DNA from: Bacillus sp. FJAT-18017
GTDB lineage: Bacteria; Bacillota; Bacilli; Bacillales; Cytobacillaceae
Direction of reading: 5' to 3'
DNA length: 64,000 bases
NCBI RefSeq assembly: GCF_001278805.1
Contig: NZ_CP012602.1
Location: forward strand, 165,001-229,000
In this document: in pieces, positions 1 through 11,531 of the stretch
Layout: each line of letters opens with the position of its first letter
Numbering within the stretch: the first letter of the stretch is position 1
The notes under the pieces: model-generated
Told to the model about the DNA's origin: nothing
The model's database searches: none
What the model saw: only the letters and a program-made list of their open reading frames with translations
Made by a program: the position numbers and the translations under genes

Positions 1-73
1 ACCCCGCTCGACTTGCATGTATTAGGCACGCCGCCAGCGTTCGTCCTGAGCCAGGATCAAACTCTCCAATAAA
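1..73 (-). rRNA. 16S ribosomal RNA, 5' end only
   Basis: The reverse complement reads as the canonical bacterial 16S start: GAGAGTTTGATCCTGGCTCA followed by GGACGAACGCTGGCGGCGTG. Only the first ~70 nt are inside the window; the gene continues off the left edge. It lies downstream of gyrA in the same direction, the position of the first rRNA operon after gyrA in B. subtilis (rrnO). The 5' boundary is set by the TTTATTGGAGAG context and could be off by a few bases. Confidence 0.97.
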
Positions 74-205
74 GAGTGAGTGATTAGCTCATAAAGTTAC
101 GTTGGCTGATGACCGAAGTCATCAAAATATTATTGTTTGTTGACGCTTGTTTGTTTAGTTTTCAAGGAACAATCTTTTAATGTATCGCGTAACAGCGACT
201 TTATT

Positions 206-234
206 AATATACCATTCACAACTCGATAAGTCAA
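206..234 (-). promoter_or_regulatory. rRNA operon promoter, proximal (P2-like)
   Basis: On the minus strand TTGACT (229-234) and TATATT (206-211) are separated by exactly 17 bp, a strong sigma-A promoter. Transcription would start near 199 and give a leader of about 125 nt containing TTGTTCCTTGAAAACTAAAC (around 150-175). That stretch resembles the leader/antitermination sequence of Bacillus rRNA operons. Confidence 0.88.
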
Positions 235-290
235 CACTTTTTTATATCTTTTTTACTATGAATATATGTTCAACTTATGCTGCGTTTGTG

Positions 291-319
291 ATTATAGCAA
301 CATTCTGGTTTTACTGCAA
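291..319 (-). promoter_or_regulatory. rRNA operon promoter, distal (P1-like)
   Basis: On the minus strand TTGCAG (314-319) and a consensus TATAAT (291-296) are spaced 17 bp apart. With the downstream promoter this makes a tandem pair about 85 bp apart, the usual arrangement for Bacillus rrn operons. Apart from these promoters and the gyrA terminator I see nothing else in 74-507. Confidence 0.75.
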
Positions 320-448
320 TAGCTTTCGAAAGAATAGTTAGTTCCGAAAATTCAAGATAATTCTACTTAGATTGATTACAATATAAAACCGGTCAGATGA
401 GCCGTTACACTAAGGATACTCCCAATATTCACGTATTTAGACAGCCAT

Positions 449-488
449 TAAAAAAGGAGCAGAGGGTTTTCCCACCCTTTGCTCCTCT
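449..488 (-). terminator. gyrA terminator
   Basis: Just past the gyrA stop the minus strand forms AGGAGCAAAGGG / CCCTCTGCTCCT around a short loop, followed by TTTTTT. It separates gyrA from the rRNA operon. Confidence 0.9.
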
Positions 489-507
489 CTGCTTATTCTG
501 AATTGGT

Positions 508-3087
508 CTACTCCTCGGATCCTTCATCTGAATCTGTTTCTGAGGATTCTACAGGTTCATCTAATTCGATTACTTCTTTTACTGTTACAGTTTCATCGGG
601 ATGGGCTGCATCAATCACTGACTCTGGCAGTTCCAAGCCGTCCTCATCCTTTTCGTCCTCGCGTTCGACTTTTGCAACAGTTGCAACACTTTCATTTTCT
701 TTAATATTAATCAGCTTTACGCCAATTGTATTCCGGCCTACCTTCGAGATACTATCAACCGGAATTCTTATCAGTACTCCACCTGTGGTAATAAGCATAA
801 GATCTTCTTCACCTGTGACAGTCTTCATAGAAACAAGGTGGCCATTTTTACTTTCAATAACATTGGCCGTCTTGATTCCTTTTCCGCCTCGTCCCTGAAT
901 GCGGTATTCAGCTGCGTCGGTCCGTTTACCGTAGCCCTTACTTGTAACGACGAGGACCTCTGAATCATCCTCAAGAACTTCCATTCCAATGACTTCATCA
1001 TCAGAATCGAGCGTAATACCTTTTACCCCCGTTGCAGTTCTCCCCATGGTCCTGACATCTGTTTCAGCAAAACGTATCTGCATGCCTTTCTTCGTGGCGA
1101 TGACTATTTCTTTTGAACCATCTGTCATTCTAACAGAAATCAATTCATCACCTTCGCGAAGATTCAGGGCAATAAGACCATTGTTACGGATATGCGCAAA
1201 TGAAGATAAAGGCGAACGTTTTGAAATTCCTTCTTTCGTGGTAAAGAACAGGAACCAGTCATCAACAAATTCTTCTACAGGAATAATGGCATTAACCCAT
1301 TCGCCTTTTTCAATCCCCAATAGGTTAATAATAGGGATCCCTTTTGCAGTCCTGCTGAATTCAGGAATTTCATATCCCTTGGTTTTATACACCTTCCCTT
1401 TATTAGTAAAGAATAGGATAGTGTTATGAGTTGAAGTGGTAATTAACTGTTCTACGAAGTCATCTTCATTCGTCCCCATGCCCTGGATACCTCTCCCCCC
1501 ACGTTTTTGCGCACGGTAGGTTGAAGCAGGCAGGCGTTTAATGTAGCCATTATGGGTCAAAGTTAACACGACAGTTTCGACAGGAATCAAATCTTCATCC
1601 TCAATGTGCTCGAGACCGCCAGAAGCTATTTCTGTCCGCCTTTTGTCATTAAAGCGCTCTTTAATTTCTGTCAGTTCATCACGGATAATTTGGAGAAGCT
1701 TTTCTTCATCAGCAAGAATTGCCTTATACTCAGCAATTTGTGCCATTAGATTTTGGTATTCCTCTTCAATTTTTTCCCTTTCCAGTCCTGTCAGGCGCTG
1801 GAGCCTCATATCGAGAATTGCCTGTGCTTGCTTTTCGGAAAGATTGAAGGTAGAAATTAAGCCCTCACGAGCGATATCAGTTGTCCTGGAGTTTCGAATT
1901 AACGTAATGACTGCATCAAGATGATCAAGTGCAATTCGCAAACCTTCGAGAATATGGGCGCGTGCTTCCGCTTTACGCAACTCAAACTCGGTCCGGCGTC
2001 TGATTACAACCTTCTGGTGATCAAGATAATATGTTAAGCATTGCTTAAGATTTAGAACTTTCGGATGCCCATTAACAAGCGCCAGCATATTTATGCCAAA
2101 GGTTGTCTGCATGGCTGTTTGTTTGTAGAGATTATTAAGAAGGACATTTGCATTTGTGTCCTTTCGAACCTCAATGTAAATCCTCATCCCCCGCCTGTCG
2201 GATTCGTCCCGAAGATCCGTAATGCCATCGATTCTCTTTTCACGGACGAGCTCGGCGATCTTCTCTATAAGCTTTGCTTTATTTACCTGGTAAGGAAGTT
2301 CTTTTACAATGATGACTTCCTTTCCATTCTTAAGCTGTTCAATTTCTACCTTAGCACGTATGGTAATAGAACCCCGGCCGGTTTCATAGGCCTTGCGTAT
2401 CCCACTTCGGCCTAGAATAATACCGCCTGTTGGAAAATCAGGGCCAGGGATGGTTTCCATAAGCTCCGGAATGGTAATATCCGAATCCTTACTAACTGCA
2501 AGAACACCATCAATGACCTCACCCAGCTGGTGAGGCGGAATATTAGTTGCCATTCCCACCGCAATACCTGTTGTTCCATTAACCAGGAGATTAGGGAAGC
2601 GTGCAGGGAGGACAACAGGTTCTCTTTCTTCACCATCATAGTTGTCCTGATAATCTATTGTATCCTTGTTTATGTCCCTTAATAACTCCATCGAGATTTT
2701 TGACATTCTCGATTCAGTGTAACGCATGGCCGCGGCCGAGTCTCCATCCACCGAACCGAAGTTCCCATGGCCATCAACTAACATATACCGCTGATTGAAA
2801 TCCTGCGCCATACGGACCATGGTTTCATAGACAGCCTGGTCACCGTGCGGGTGGTATTTACCGATTACGTCACCAACGATACGAGCTGATTTTTTATATG
2901 GTTTATCAGAATGCATTCCAAGGTCATGCATTGCATACAGAATCCGGCGGTGTACCGGTTTGAGGCCATCCCGTACATCGGGCAGGGCCCTTGAAACGAT
3001 AACACTCATCGCATAATCAAGGAATGATGATTTCATTTCTTGGCTTATATTAATTTCCTCTACACGAGAGTTTTCAAAATTAGCCAT
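508..3087 (-). CDS. gyrA: DNA gyrase subunit A
   Basis: GyrA breaks and rejoins DNA in the A2B2 gyrase that introduces negative supercoils. The 859-aa product has the winged-helix breakage domain with the QRDR stretch [12 protein letters not shown] (residues 78-88), the catalytic Tyr in [10 protein letters not shown] (near residue 123) and the GyrA box [11 protein letters not shown] starting the C-terminal pinwheel, then an acidic tail. The ATG at 3087 is chosen because GGAGGG (3095-3100) lies 7 bp upstream; the upstream in-frame ATG at 3102 sits inside that Shine-Dalgarno. Residue 84, usually Ser in Bacillus GyrA, is Gln here (CAG at 2836-2838). A terminator and a 154-bp gap follow gyrB, so gyrA probably also has its own promoter. 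Confidence 0.98.
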   Translation of the reverse strand: MANFENSRVEEINISQEMKSSFLDYAMSVIVSRALPDVRDGLKPVHRRILYAMHDLGMHSDKPYKKSARIVGDVIGKYHPHGDQAVYETMVRMAQDFNQRYMLVDGHGNFGSVDGDSAAAMRYTESRMSKISMELLRDINKDTIDYQDNYDGEEREPVVLPARFPNLLVNGTTGIAVGMATNIPPHQLGEVIDGVLAVSKDSDITIPELMETIPGPDFPTGGIILGRSGIRKAYETGRGSITIRAKVEIEQLKNGKEVIIVKELPYQVNKAKLIEKIAELVREKRIDGITDLRDESDRRGMRIYIEVRKDTNANVLLNNLYKQTAMQTTFGINMLALVNGHPKVLNLKQCLTYYLDHQKVVIRRRTEFELRKAEARAHILEGLRIALDHLDAVITLIRNSRTTDIAREGLISTFNLSEKQAQAILDMRLQRLTGLEREKIEEEYQNLMAQIAEYKAILADEEKLLQIIRDELTEIKERFNDKRRTEIASGGLEHIEDEDLIPVETVVLTLTHNGYIKRLPASTYRAQKRGGRGIQGMGTNEDDFVEQLITTSTHNTILFFTNKGKVYKTKGYEIPEFSRTAKGIPIINLLGIEKGEWVNAIIPVEEFVDDWFLFFTTKEGISKRSPLSSFAHIRNNGLIALNLREGDELISVRMTDGSKEIVIATKKGMQIRFAETDVRTMGRTATGVKGITLDSDDEVIGMEVLEDDSEVLVVTSKGYGKRTDAAEYRIQGRGGKGIKTANVIESKNGHLVSMKTVTGEEDLMLITTGGVLIRIPVDSISKVGRNTIGVKLINIKENESVATVAKVEREDEKDEDGLELPESVIDAAHPDETVTVKEVIELDEPVESSETDSDEGSEE

Positions 3088-3178
3088 CAGATAACCCTCC
3101 ACTTAAGGAACAAGCGGCTAATAGATGAATTACCTATCAAGCACTGCCATCCTTAACAAATTAAAAACCGTAATTTTA

Positions 3179-3212
3179 TTAAAAAGCAGGATAGACTGCC
3201 AATCTATCCTTG
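3179..3212 (-). terminator. terminator between gyrB and gyrA
   Basis: The minus strand AGGATAGA ... TCTATCCT hairpin with a 7-nt loop is followed by GCTTTTTAAT, 30 bp past the gyrB stop. It suggests at least partial transcriptional separation of gyrB and gyrA. Confidence 0.8.
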
Positions 3213-3241
3213 CGTTTTAAGTCATCCAGTTTAGTCTTGCA

Positions 3242-5287
<2,046 letters not shown>

Positions 5288-5316
5288 TTAAATTTATAAT
5301 CTATATAAAGTTCATT

Positions 5317-5535
5317 TCAATAATCCTGTTTTCCCTTGTATGAACGTTTTTTTAATGTACTTGAAGCAAGAGGGGATAGGTAGACATTTTTCTCGGTAAT
5401 AACTACCGATTTAAATGATCCTTTAGAGAGGTTAATGCTTTTGCCGGTTTCAGGAACAACAGCACTATCCTTATCGATGATCGCGATAATTTCACTGGCT
5501 CTTACCATATGATCCTCACCAATATGAATGTACAT
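5317..5535 (-). CDS. remB: RemB-like regulator (DUF370 family, YaaB)
   Basis: A 72-aa protein beginning MYIHIGEDHMVRASEIIAII and ending with VYLSPLASSTLKKRSYKGKQ. Position (recF-remB-gyrB) and the SPL.SSTLKKR signature match YaaB/RemB, a DUF370 protein described in B. subtilis as an extracellular-matrix regulator. It is preceded by GAGGT 8 bp from the ATG and starts 7 bp after the recF stop, so it is translated from the recF transcript. Assignment rests on synteny plus motif; whether it regulates biofilm genes here is inference. Confidence 0.85.
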   Translation of the reverse strand: MYIHIGEDHMVRASEIIAIIDKDSAVVPETGKSINLSKGSFKSVVITEKNVYLSPLASSTLKKRSYKGKQDY

Positions 5536-5542
5536 AAATACC

Positions 5543-6661
5543 TCAATTCCTTTTTAGAATTTCACCGGCATTGACAACAAAAGTTGAAGCCTCTTTCATT
5601 GTTTGATGATCTATCCCTTCTATGCTTGTCGTTGTTACAAACGTTTGGACCTTACCGGCTATCGTATTTAATAAATGGGATTGGCGGTAGTCATCCAGTT
5701 CTGAAAGCACGTCATCAAGCAATAATATGGGGTACTCACCTATTTCGGAATGAATCAAATCTATTTCAGCAAGTTTAACAGAAAGCGCGGTTGTCCGTTG
5801 CTGTCCCTGGGATCCAAAAGTCTGTACATTTCTCCCGTTTACATAAAATGTGACATCATCCCGTTGTGGTCCAAATAACGTCGTCCCTCTTTCCATTTCC
5901 CTCTGTTTGACCTTGGTGAATTTCTCTTGAAATACTTCTATCATTTTCGACAAGTCTTGGCCTTCTAATACATTAACAGATGGCTCGTAACGGATTTCAA
6001 GCGTTTCAGTACCCCTGGATATTCCTTTATGGATGGGCTGTGCCCACTTTTCAAGAATCCTTAAGAATTCAAATCGCTTAATCGTTGTTTTGACTGCCGC
6101 TTCTATGAATTGTTCAGTCAGGATATCAAGCATTGTTTCATCGCTGGATCTTTTAATTTGCAGCATTTTCAAGTAATGATTTCGCTGCTGCAAAATTTTC
6201 ATATATTGGCTGACACCATGCAAATAGACAGGTGAAACCTGCCCAATCTCCATATCTATGAAACGCCTGCGTACCTGCGGACTGCCTTTGACGAGATTCA
6301 GGTCTTCAGGAGCAAACATGACCACGTTCATATTGCCGATATATTGGCTCAGTCGCTGCTGTTCAATGTGGTTGAACCAAGCTTTTTTCCCTTTTTTGGA
6401 TATAACTAGCTGCATGGGGATTGAACCGTGTCGCTTTTTGATTCGTCCTTCTATTTTAGCATACTCTGTATCCCAGCGAATAAGATCTTTATCATTTGTG
6501 GTACGGTGTGATTTTGCCATAGCCAGGACATAAATGGATTCCATAATGTTTGTCTTCCCTTGGGCATTTTCCCCTAGAAAAACATTCACTTTGTTTTCAA
6601 AGTCGATTGATATGTCCTTATAATTCCGATAATTTTTTAAAGCAAGCTGTTCAATATGCAT
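5543..6661 (-). CDS. recF: DNA replication and repair protein RecF
   Basis: RecF is an SMC-like ATPase that helps load RecA at single-strand gaps. The 372-aa protein has Walker A GENAQGKT at residues 30-37, the ABC-type signature [18 protein letters not shown] and Walker [13 protein letters not shown] near the C-terminus, in the right order and at normal family length. It starts 11 bp after yaaA and runs into remB, so yaaA-recF-remB-gyrB form one operon. Confidence 0.97.
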   Translation of the reverse strand: MHIEQLALKNYRNYKDISIDFENKVNVFLGENAQGKTNIMESIYVLAMAKSHRTTNDKDLIRWDTEYAKIEGRIKKRHGSIPMQLVISKKGKKAWFNHIEQQRLSQYIGNMNVVMFAPEDLNLVKGSPQVRRRFIDMEIGQVSPVYLHGVSQYMKILQQRNHYLKMLQIKRSSDETMLDILTEQFIEAAVKTTIKRFEFLRILEKWAQPIHKGISRGTETLEIRYEPSVNVLEGQDLSKMIEVFQEKFTKVKQREMERGTTLFGPQRDDVTFYVNGRNVQTFGSQGQQRTTALSVKLAEIDLIHSEIGEYPILLLDDVLSELDDYRQSHLLNTIAGKVQTFVTTTSIEGIDHQTMKEASTFVVNAGEILKRN

Positions 6662-6672
6662 ATAAACATCCT

Positions 6673-6891
6673 TTAAGATTCTCTAAGGACAAACTCGCCA
6701 AATCCAGGAATCTTCACTTTATCCCCATCCCTTAGCTTTCTGCCTCTCCTTTGATCCTGCTCACCGTTAACATACACCTTGTGCTCACCAAGGAACCATT
6801 TGGCCATGCCTCCCGTTTGAATGACATCCGCAAGCTTAAGGAACTGTCCCAGTGTAATATAGTCTGTATCTATTTTTATTTCTTCTCGCAT
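6673..6891 (-). CDS. yaaA: S4-domain protein YaaA (RlbA)
   Basis: A 72-aa RNA-binding S4-domain protein: [20 protein letters not shown], then the S4 core [19 protein letters not shown]. The family sits between dnaN and recF in Bacilli and is linked to 50S ribosome assembly. The ATG at 6891 is preferred, with GAGTGG a few bases upstream; an in-frame GTG at 6900 would add three residues. It has its own promoter (6941-6969). Confidence 0.9.
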   Translation of the reverse strand: MREEIKIDTDYITLGQFLKLADVIQTGGMAKWFLGEHKVYVNGEQDQRRGRKLRDGDKVKIPGFGEFVLRES

Positions 6892-6940
6892 ATTGTCCAC
6901 TCTTTTCCGAAATGGTTTAGCTAGAAAGTATCAATACTTT

Positions 6941-6969
6941 ATTTTACTAAAAATTTGGCTTAGTTACAA
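6941..6969 (-). promoter_or_regulatory. promoter for yaaA-recF-remB-gyrB
   Basis: On the minus strand TTGTAA (6964-6969) and TAAAAT (6941-6946) are 17 bp apart, about 50 bp before the yaaA start. With the terminator after dnaN this points to separate transcription of the yaaA operon. Confidence 0.65.
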
Positions 6970-7044
6970 AGAATTCAAAGAAATTTAGGATAACCCCAGT
7001 AATTTCCTTTTATTTGAAAATCTAATTATAAATCTTATGCACCT

Positions 7045-7101
7045 GGTGACACTACTCCGGGAATTTCCGTACTCACCCCAAATTGCTGGAGTTGTGTCAC
7101 C
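7045..7101. repeat. imperfect inverted repeat in dnaN-yaaA gap
   Basis: GGTGACACTACTCCGG (7045-7060) is mirrored by CTGGAGTTGTGTCACC (7086-7101); 14 of 16 positions pair around a 25-nt loop. No T-run follows on either strand, so it is not a standard terminator. It could be an RNA structure in a dnaN read-through transcript, a protein-binding site, or a small dispersed repeat. Confidence 0.6.
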
Positions 7102-7111
7102 TTCCAATTGC

Positions 7112-7140
7112 AAGAAAAGCCGCCAGGATTAACCGGCAGC
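7112..7140 (-). terminator. terminator after dnaN
   Basis: On the minus strand GCTGCC pairs with GGCGGC (one G-T pair), followed by TTTTCTT, about 20 bp past the dnaN stop. Confidence 0.65.
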
Positions 7141-7160
7141 CTCTTACCTAAGCATACATA

Positions 7161-8297
7161 CTAATAAGTTCTAACTGGAAGGATAAGCTGGAGTATTGAT
7201 TCATCATGAATCGGACGAATTACAAAAGGCCTCATCGCTCCAGTAAAGCTAATTTTTATATCTGTTCCCTCAAGGGCTTTAAGAGCATCCATTAAGTATT
7301 TTGCACTGAAGGAAATTTTTAATTCCTCTCCTTCAACAGATTGTCCCTGTATTTCTTCAACTACTGTTCCAATTTCAGGTGTATTTGAGGAAACCTCCAC
7401 TATGTTGTCTGAAAGTGTGGAAAATTTAACAACATTATTCCTTCCTTCTTTGGCGAGCAAGGAAGCACGATCAATCGCATGAAGGAAATCCTTTGTAAAC
7501 AAGACAACATCCGTTTTACTTTCTGAAGGAATCAGTCTGGAAGTGTCAGGATAGTTTCCTTCAAGGAGTCTTGAGAAGAATAAGACATGCTTTGATTTAA
7601 ATAAAACTTGATTCTCTGTAATGACAATGTCTACTGGTTCATTTGTGTCTGCAATAATCTTACTCAATTCAGTCAGGCTTTTACCAGGTATCACAATGTT
7701 ATAGGTTTCATTGTTCTCCGTTTCTACACGGGCCTTTCTTAATGCCAGGCGATGGGAATCTGTTGCAATACAGGTTAATTCATTATTTTCCATCTTCCAG
7801 TTTACACCTGTCAAGATAGGGCGTGTTTCTGAGACGGACACTGCGAAAACAGTTTGGCGAATCAATGCTTTTAATAAATCTGCTGGAATCCTGAATTTGT
7901 TATCTTCCTCAATTTGTGGAAGGTGAGGATATTCCTCTGCATCTAGTCCATTAAGATTAAATTCGGATTTTCCTGAACGGATAACAGTCTGAAGCTGATT
8001 TTGCACTTCAATTTCCACAGTATCAGTAGGGAGTTTTTTTACAATCTCACTAAAGAACTTTGCCTGGAGGACAATCGCTCCCGGCTGTTTAATTTCAACA
8101 ATTTCATCCCCATCTTCTTCTTTCGGAATGAAAGATTGAATAGAAACGTCAGAATCACTTCCAGTGAGAGTGACACCTTCTTCTCCGGCAACAATCTTTA
8201 TACCTGTCAGAATTGGAATTGTGGTTCTCGATGTAACTGCCTTCATTACATCATTCACGCTTTGGACTAGATTGTCCCGTTGAATACTGAATTTCAT
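7161..8297 (-). CDS. dnaN: DNA polymerase III sliding clamp (beta subunit)
   Basis: DnaN is the ring-shaped processivity clamp. The 378-aa protein starts MKFSIQRDNLVQSVNDVMKA, contains the family repeats (for example TRPILTGVNWKMENNELTCI and IATDSHRLALRK) and ends with the usual ILPVRTY. GGGGGA precedes the ATG by 6-10 bp. It follows dnaA by 183 bp that contain part of the origin. Confidence 0.98.
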   Translation of the reverse strand: MKFSIQRDNLVQSVNDVMKAVTSRTTIPILTGIKIVAGEEGVTLTGSDSDVSIQSFIPKEEDGDEIVEIKQPGAIVLQAKFFSEIVKKLPTDTVEIEVQNQLQTVIRSGKSEFNLNGLDAEEYPHLPQIEEDNKFRIPADLLKALIRQTVFAVSVSETRPILTGVNWKMENNELTCIATDSHRLALRKARVETENNETYNIVIPGKSLTELSKIIADTNEPVDIVITENQVLFKSKHVLFFSRLLEGNYPDTSRLIPSESKTDVVLFTKDFLHAIDRASLLAKEGRNNVVKFSTLSDNIVEVSSNTPEIGTVVEEIQGQSVEGEELKISFSAKYLMDALKALEGTDIKISFTGAMRPFVIRPIHDESILQLILPVRTY

Positions 8298-8480
8298 TTT
8301 TATTCCCCCGATCGCGTCATAATTTTCTTGTAGATGAATATATTAATAAGTTCTTTAAAAATCGTAGAAGTACTAGTAGGCCCTGTGATTATGTGGATAA
8401 GTCTTTTTTTCAGAGGAAAGACAGTCTATCCACATGTGGATAGACTGTGTGTAACTGATAAGGACTTATCAACAAATACA
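8298..8480. other. dnaA-dnaN part of oriC with unwinding element and DnaA-trios
   Basis: The gap contains a perfect DnaA box TGTGGATAA (8392-8400), a weak box-like TGTGATTAT (8384-8392), the GC cluster GGCCC (8379-8383) and TAG TAC AAG-type triplets (8365-8379). Read 3'-5' from the box these give GAT-GAT-CAT-GAA-GAT, the described DnaA-trio pattern. AT-rich DNA (8300-8360) follows. Inverted boxes (8426-8443) and TTATCAACA (8466-8474) lie on the dnaA side. The layout matches the downstream, unwinding half of the B. subtilis origin. Confidence 0.85.
8421..8448. repeat. 28-bp perfect palindrome of two DnaA boxes
   Basis: ACAGTCTATCCACA (8421-8434) is followed directly by its exact reverse complement (8435-8448). 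Each arm carries CTATCCACA, one base from the consensus DnaA box, arranged tail to tail. No T-run follows, so binding rather than termination is the likelier role. Confidence 0.85.
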
Positions 8481-9827
8481 TTAAACCTTCAACAGCTCAT
8501 TTAATTCTTTAACCTGCATCTGAAGCTGGACATCCGAAGTGAGTAGTTTCGAAATCTTTTCATGAGCATGAATAACGGTTGTGTGATCCCTGCCTCCGAA
8601 TTCCTCACCAATCTTTGGTAGTGAGAAATCTGTTAATTCCCTGGATAGATACATTGCAACCTGCCGTGGGAAGGCAACCGATTTAGTTCTCTTCTTGGCT
8701 TTGAAATCCTCAAGTTTAATATTAAATTGCTGTCCTACAGCTTTTTGAATGTCAAGTATTGTAATCATTTTTGGTTTCGAATTCGGAATAATATCTTTCA
8801 AAGCCTCTGCTGCCAAATCAGCATTAATATCTTTATTTATTAATGAAGAATAAGCAACAACTCTAATTAAAGCCCCTTCGAGTTCACGAATATTGGAATC
8901 GATTTGGTTCGCTATATAGAGCATTACTTCATTCGGAATATCAAGTCCCTCTGCCTTGGCTTTCTTTCGAAGAATTGCAATCCGCGTTTCGAGATCCGGA
9001 GGGGTGATGTCCGTAATCAGACCCCATTCGAAACGGCTTCGGAGCCTGTCTTCGAGAGTCGGAATTTCTTTCGGCGGCCTATCGCTAGAGATAATTATTT
9101 GTTTGCTTTCCTCATGTAATGTATTAAATGTATGGAAAAATTCTTCCTGGGTGGATTCTTTGCCAGCCAGGAATTGAATATCATCAATTAAAAGTACATC
9201 AACTTTACGGTACTTATTACGGAATTCAATTGCCTTGTTATCGCGAATTGAATTGATGAATTCATTCGTGAACTTTTCAGAGGAAAGGTAAACCACCTTG
9301 GCTGACGGGTTATGTTCCAAAACATAATGACCAATCGCATGCATCAAGTGTGTTTTACCAAGTCCAACTCCACCATAAATAAACAGGGGATTATAGGCTT
9401 TAGCTGGAGCCTCTGCAACAGCAAGTGATGCTGCGTGGGCAAATCGGTTTCCAGATCCGATGACAAATGTATCAAATGTATATTTTGGGTTTAGCATTGT
9501 AAGAGGGATATCGTTATGTTCATCCTCTTTTTTCGCTTTTGTTTTGGAAAATTGCAAATCAAGTACATCATCATTTTGTACCTGAGGAATAATAAATTTG
9601 ATTTCAAGTTCTTCTCCCGTAATTTCATAAAGTATTTCTGAGATTAACTGGGAGTAACGTTCTTCTAGCCAATCACGGGCAAATTCGTTCGGTGCCGTAA
9701 TGATTAATGTATTACCTTGAAGTGCATGCGACTTGGTTGATTTAAGCCAGGTATCAAAGCTTGGTTTACTTATTTTCTTTTGTATACTGGCCAGAGCTTC
9801 ATTCCACAAGTCCGAGATATTCTCCAA
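8481..9827 (-). CDS. dnaA: chromosomal replication initiator DnaA
   Basis: DnaA binds DnaA boxes and melts the origin. The 448-aa protein has N-terminal domain I, a linker, Walker A GGVGLGKT (152-159), Walker [12 protein letters not shown], sensor motifs, and the DNA-binding signature [11 protein letters not shown] near residue 409. The start is TTG (9825-9827) with GGAGGG (9836-9841) 8 bp upstream; B. subtilis dnaA also uses TTG. DnaA boxes upstream imply autoregulation. Confidence 0.98.
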   Translation of the reverse strand: MENISDLWNEALASIQKKISKPSFDTWLKSTKSHALQGNTLIITAPNEFARDWLEERYSQLISEILYEITGEELEIKFIIPQVQNDDVLDLQFSKTKAKKEDEHNDIPLTMLNPKYTFDTFVIGSGNRFAHAASLAVAEAPAKAYNPLFIYGGVGLGKTHLMHAIGHYVLEHNPSAKVVYLSSEKFTNEFINSIRDNKAIEFRNKYRKVDVLLIDDIQFLAGKESTQEEFFHTFNTLHEESKQIIISSDRPPKEIPTLEDRLRSRFEWGLITDITPPDLETRIAILRKKAKAEGLDIPNEVMLYIANQIDSNIRELEGALIRVVAYSSLINKDINADLAAEALKDIIPNSKPKMITILDIQKAVGQQFNIKLEDFKAKKRTKSVAFPRQVAMYLSRELTDFSLPKIGEEFGGRDHTTVIHAHEKISKLLTSDVQLQMQVKELNELLKV

Positions 9828-9891
9828 TCTATTTTCCCTCCTTTTTTAGTAGAATAATAAAATTTCATGAAAAGCGAATATTTTGGTCACT

Positions 9892-9910
9892 GTTATACAA
9901 GGTGTATAAC
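9892..9910. repeat. inverted repeat upstream of dnaA
   Basis: GTTATAC and GTATAAC flank a 5-bp centre, a perfect 7-bp inverted repeat about 65 bp before the dnaA start. Its role is unknown; it may overlap the dnaA promoter, which I could not place with confidence. Confidence 0.4.
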
Positions 9911-9941
9911 CCTGTTGTATAAATATTCAGGTGGTTGTAAC

Positions 9942-10258
9942 TGTGGAAAAACATATAATAAGGAAAGAAGAAGGGGTTTCGACAATATCCTCTACCTGTG
10001 GACAATTTTCTACAACACCCTTGAATAACTGTCCACAAGTTATCCACAGTGTGTGGATAATCAATTTATCCACATTTAATTCGCAGAAGTGAAAACACAA
10101 CTATAATATCAGAAAAAGATAAGGTGCGCAATGGTTTTAATAGATTATCCACAACAATAACAGGTTTGTTAACAAAATTTATCCACAATAAGAGAACATG
10201 TGAAAAACTTGTCAATAACCTCTTGAAAAGCTAAAAAATATGTCGGAAATTATCCACA
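9942..10258. other. oriC: DnaA-box cluster upstream of dnaA
   Basis: Perfect DnaA boxes (TTATCCACA) are at 10040-10048, 10052-10060 (reverse), 10066-10074, 10145-10153, 10179-10187 and 10250-10258. Near-matches are at 9942-9950, 9997-10005 and 10029-10037. This is the box-rich half of the origin between the divergent dnaA and rpmH. The remaining sequence to the rpmH promoter (10260-10747) is AT-rich and I recognise nothing in it. Confidence 0.95.
9978..9984 (-). promoter_or_regulatory. candidate Spo0A box in oriC
   Basis: The minus strand reads TTGTCGAAA, containing the 0A-box core TGTCGAA, next to a near-consensus DnaA box (9997-10005). Spo0A is known to bind within the B. subtilis origin and restrain initiation at sporulation onset; a 7-bp match alone is modest evidence. 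Confidence 0.45.
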
Positions 10259-10747
10259 GCATAAGTAGAGCGCTGGTTTTCTCTTTTTTCTGTGATGAAA
10301 AAAAGTAAAAAATACTTAGTCTTTTATTTTATTTACTAGGATTACGAAATGGTTTTGGCAAAGTGAGATATGAAGAAGTAAGTTTTGGAAGTTTGCTTGT
10401 TAATCTAAAATAACGCGGCTTATACTGGCGAAGGGATAGAAAGATTCCTTGCAATGCAGTTTGAAGAAAACCTGCTGCATGAAGTAGGTTTTCCGGATCA
10501 TATATAGTAGCCAGGGTTTGTAAGTAAATTTATTTAGCTGCCTTACTGCCTTCAATAATTGATTCCTTTCTCCTATATATCCTATATAAATGACTGAATG
10601 GGATAGTTTAAATATTTCGTCGCGGGACGTTAGAATTGATTTGGTTCCTCACACTTAAGAATTCGAATCTACCTATATTAGTTCAATTCAAATAAGAGTT
10701 GAGGAGTTGAACATTGTTGGAAGAAGTATGAAAAACCCAAACAATAG

Positions 10748-10777
10748 TTGACAATTGGCAGGGGACCTCTCTATAAT
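10748..10777 (+). promoter_or_regulatory. rpmH promoter
   Basis: Consensus TTGACA (10748-10753) and TATAAT (10772-10777) are separated by 18 bp, about 90 bp before rpmH. Confidence 0.9.
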
Positions 10778-10866
10778 AATTAAGACTGTCTCAACAAAAA
10801 TTATTTCTAAAATATCCAGACTGTCTTTATAAGCAATTAAGCAATTCCTCAGGGAGGTGTCATAGA

Positions 10867-11001
10867 ATGAAAAGGACTTACCAGCCAAATAAAAGGAAAC
10901 ATAGCAAAGTTCACGGTTTCCGTAAGCGTATGAGCTCTGCAACCGGCCGCAAGGTAATTGCACGCCGTCGCCAAAAAGGAAGAAAAGTATTATCAGCTTA
11001 A
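10867..11001 (+). CDS. rpmH: 50S ribosomal protein L34
   Basis: A 44-aa, strongly basic protein: [20 protein letters not shown] followed by [20 protein letters not shown] and VLSA, an almost invariant L34 sequence. GGGAGGT lies 8 bp upstream. It is the first gene to the right of oriC, as in nearly all bacteria, followed by its own terminator and then rnpA. Confidence 0.98.
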   Translation: MKRTYQPNKRKHSKVHGFRKRMSSATGRKVIARRRQKGRKVLSA

Positions 11002-11002
11002 G

Positions 11003-11031
11003 CCACTGACCGTCTCAGTGGTCTTTTTTTC
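11003..11031 (+). terminator. terminator after rpmH
   Basis: CCACTGA / TCAGTGG with a 5-nt loop, followed directly by a CTTTTTTT tail, 2 bp past the rpmH stop. Confidence 0.9.
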
Positions 11032-11162
11032 TATTTAGAGGAAAATAGGATAATTGGTTTATTTTCGATCGGTCTAGATTATCGGTTGATTTGGAATAGA
11101 GAGTTCTATTAAAGGTTAGGATGACACTTAGGGATGGGCTGTAATTAGTCCGGAGTGAAGGT

Positions 11163-11531
11163 GTGCGTATGAAAAAGGGATACAGAATAAAAGAGAATAA
11201 GGATTTTCAGCAGGTTTTTAAAAAGGGACATTCAACAGCCAATAGGCAGTTCATTGTTTACGTCTTAAAAAAAGAAGGACAAACCAATTTTCGAATTGGC
11301 CTATCAGTGAGCAAGAAGATAGGGAATGCTGTGGTTCGTAACCAGGTTAAAAGATACATACGTCAGTCGGTGTTTGAAGTGAAAGACGGACTCGCAAATG
11401 GTTTTGACTATGTCATTATAGCCAGGAAACCTGTTGCTGATATGGACTTTTTTGAGGTCAAAAAAAGCCTTGTGCATGTATTGAAGCTTGCAAAGGTATT
11501 GAAAAGGGACTATTCCTATGAAAAAAATTGA
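11163..11531 (+). CDS. rnpA: ribonuclease P protein component
   Basis: RnpA is the protein cofactor of the RNase P ribozyme that matures tRNA 5' ends. The family core is clear: [20 protein letters not shown] then [10 protein letters not shown]. The frame begins at GTG 11163 (GGAG 7 bp upstream); ATG 11169 (AAGG 7 bp upstream) gives 120 aa and is equally plausible. It lies 160 bp after the rpmH terminator and 135 bp before yidC. Confidence 0.96.
   Translation: MRMKKGYRIKENKDFQQVFKKGHSTANRQFIVYVLKKEGQTNFRIGLSVSKKIGNAVVRNQVKRYIRQSVFEVKDGLANGFDYVIIARKPVADMDFFEVKKSLVHVLKLAKVLKRDYSYEKN

Noticed and set aside
10688..10963. 91-codon minus-strand frame over rpmH
   Set aside because: It is the shadow of rpmH and its promoter region, with no SD or family features.
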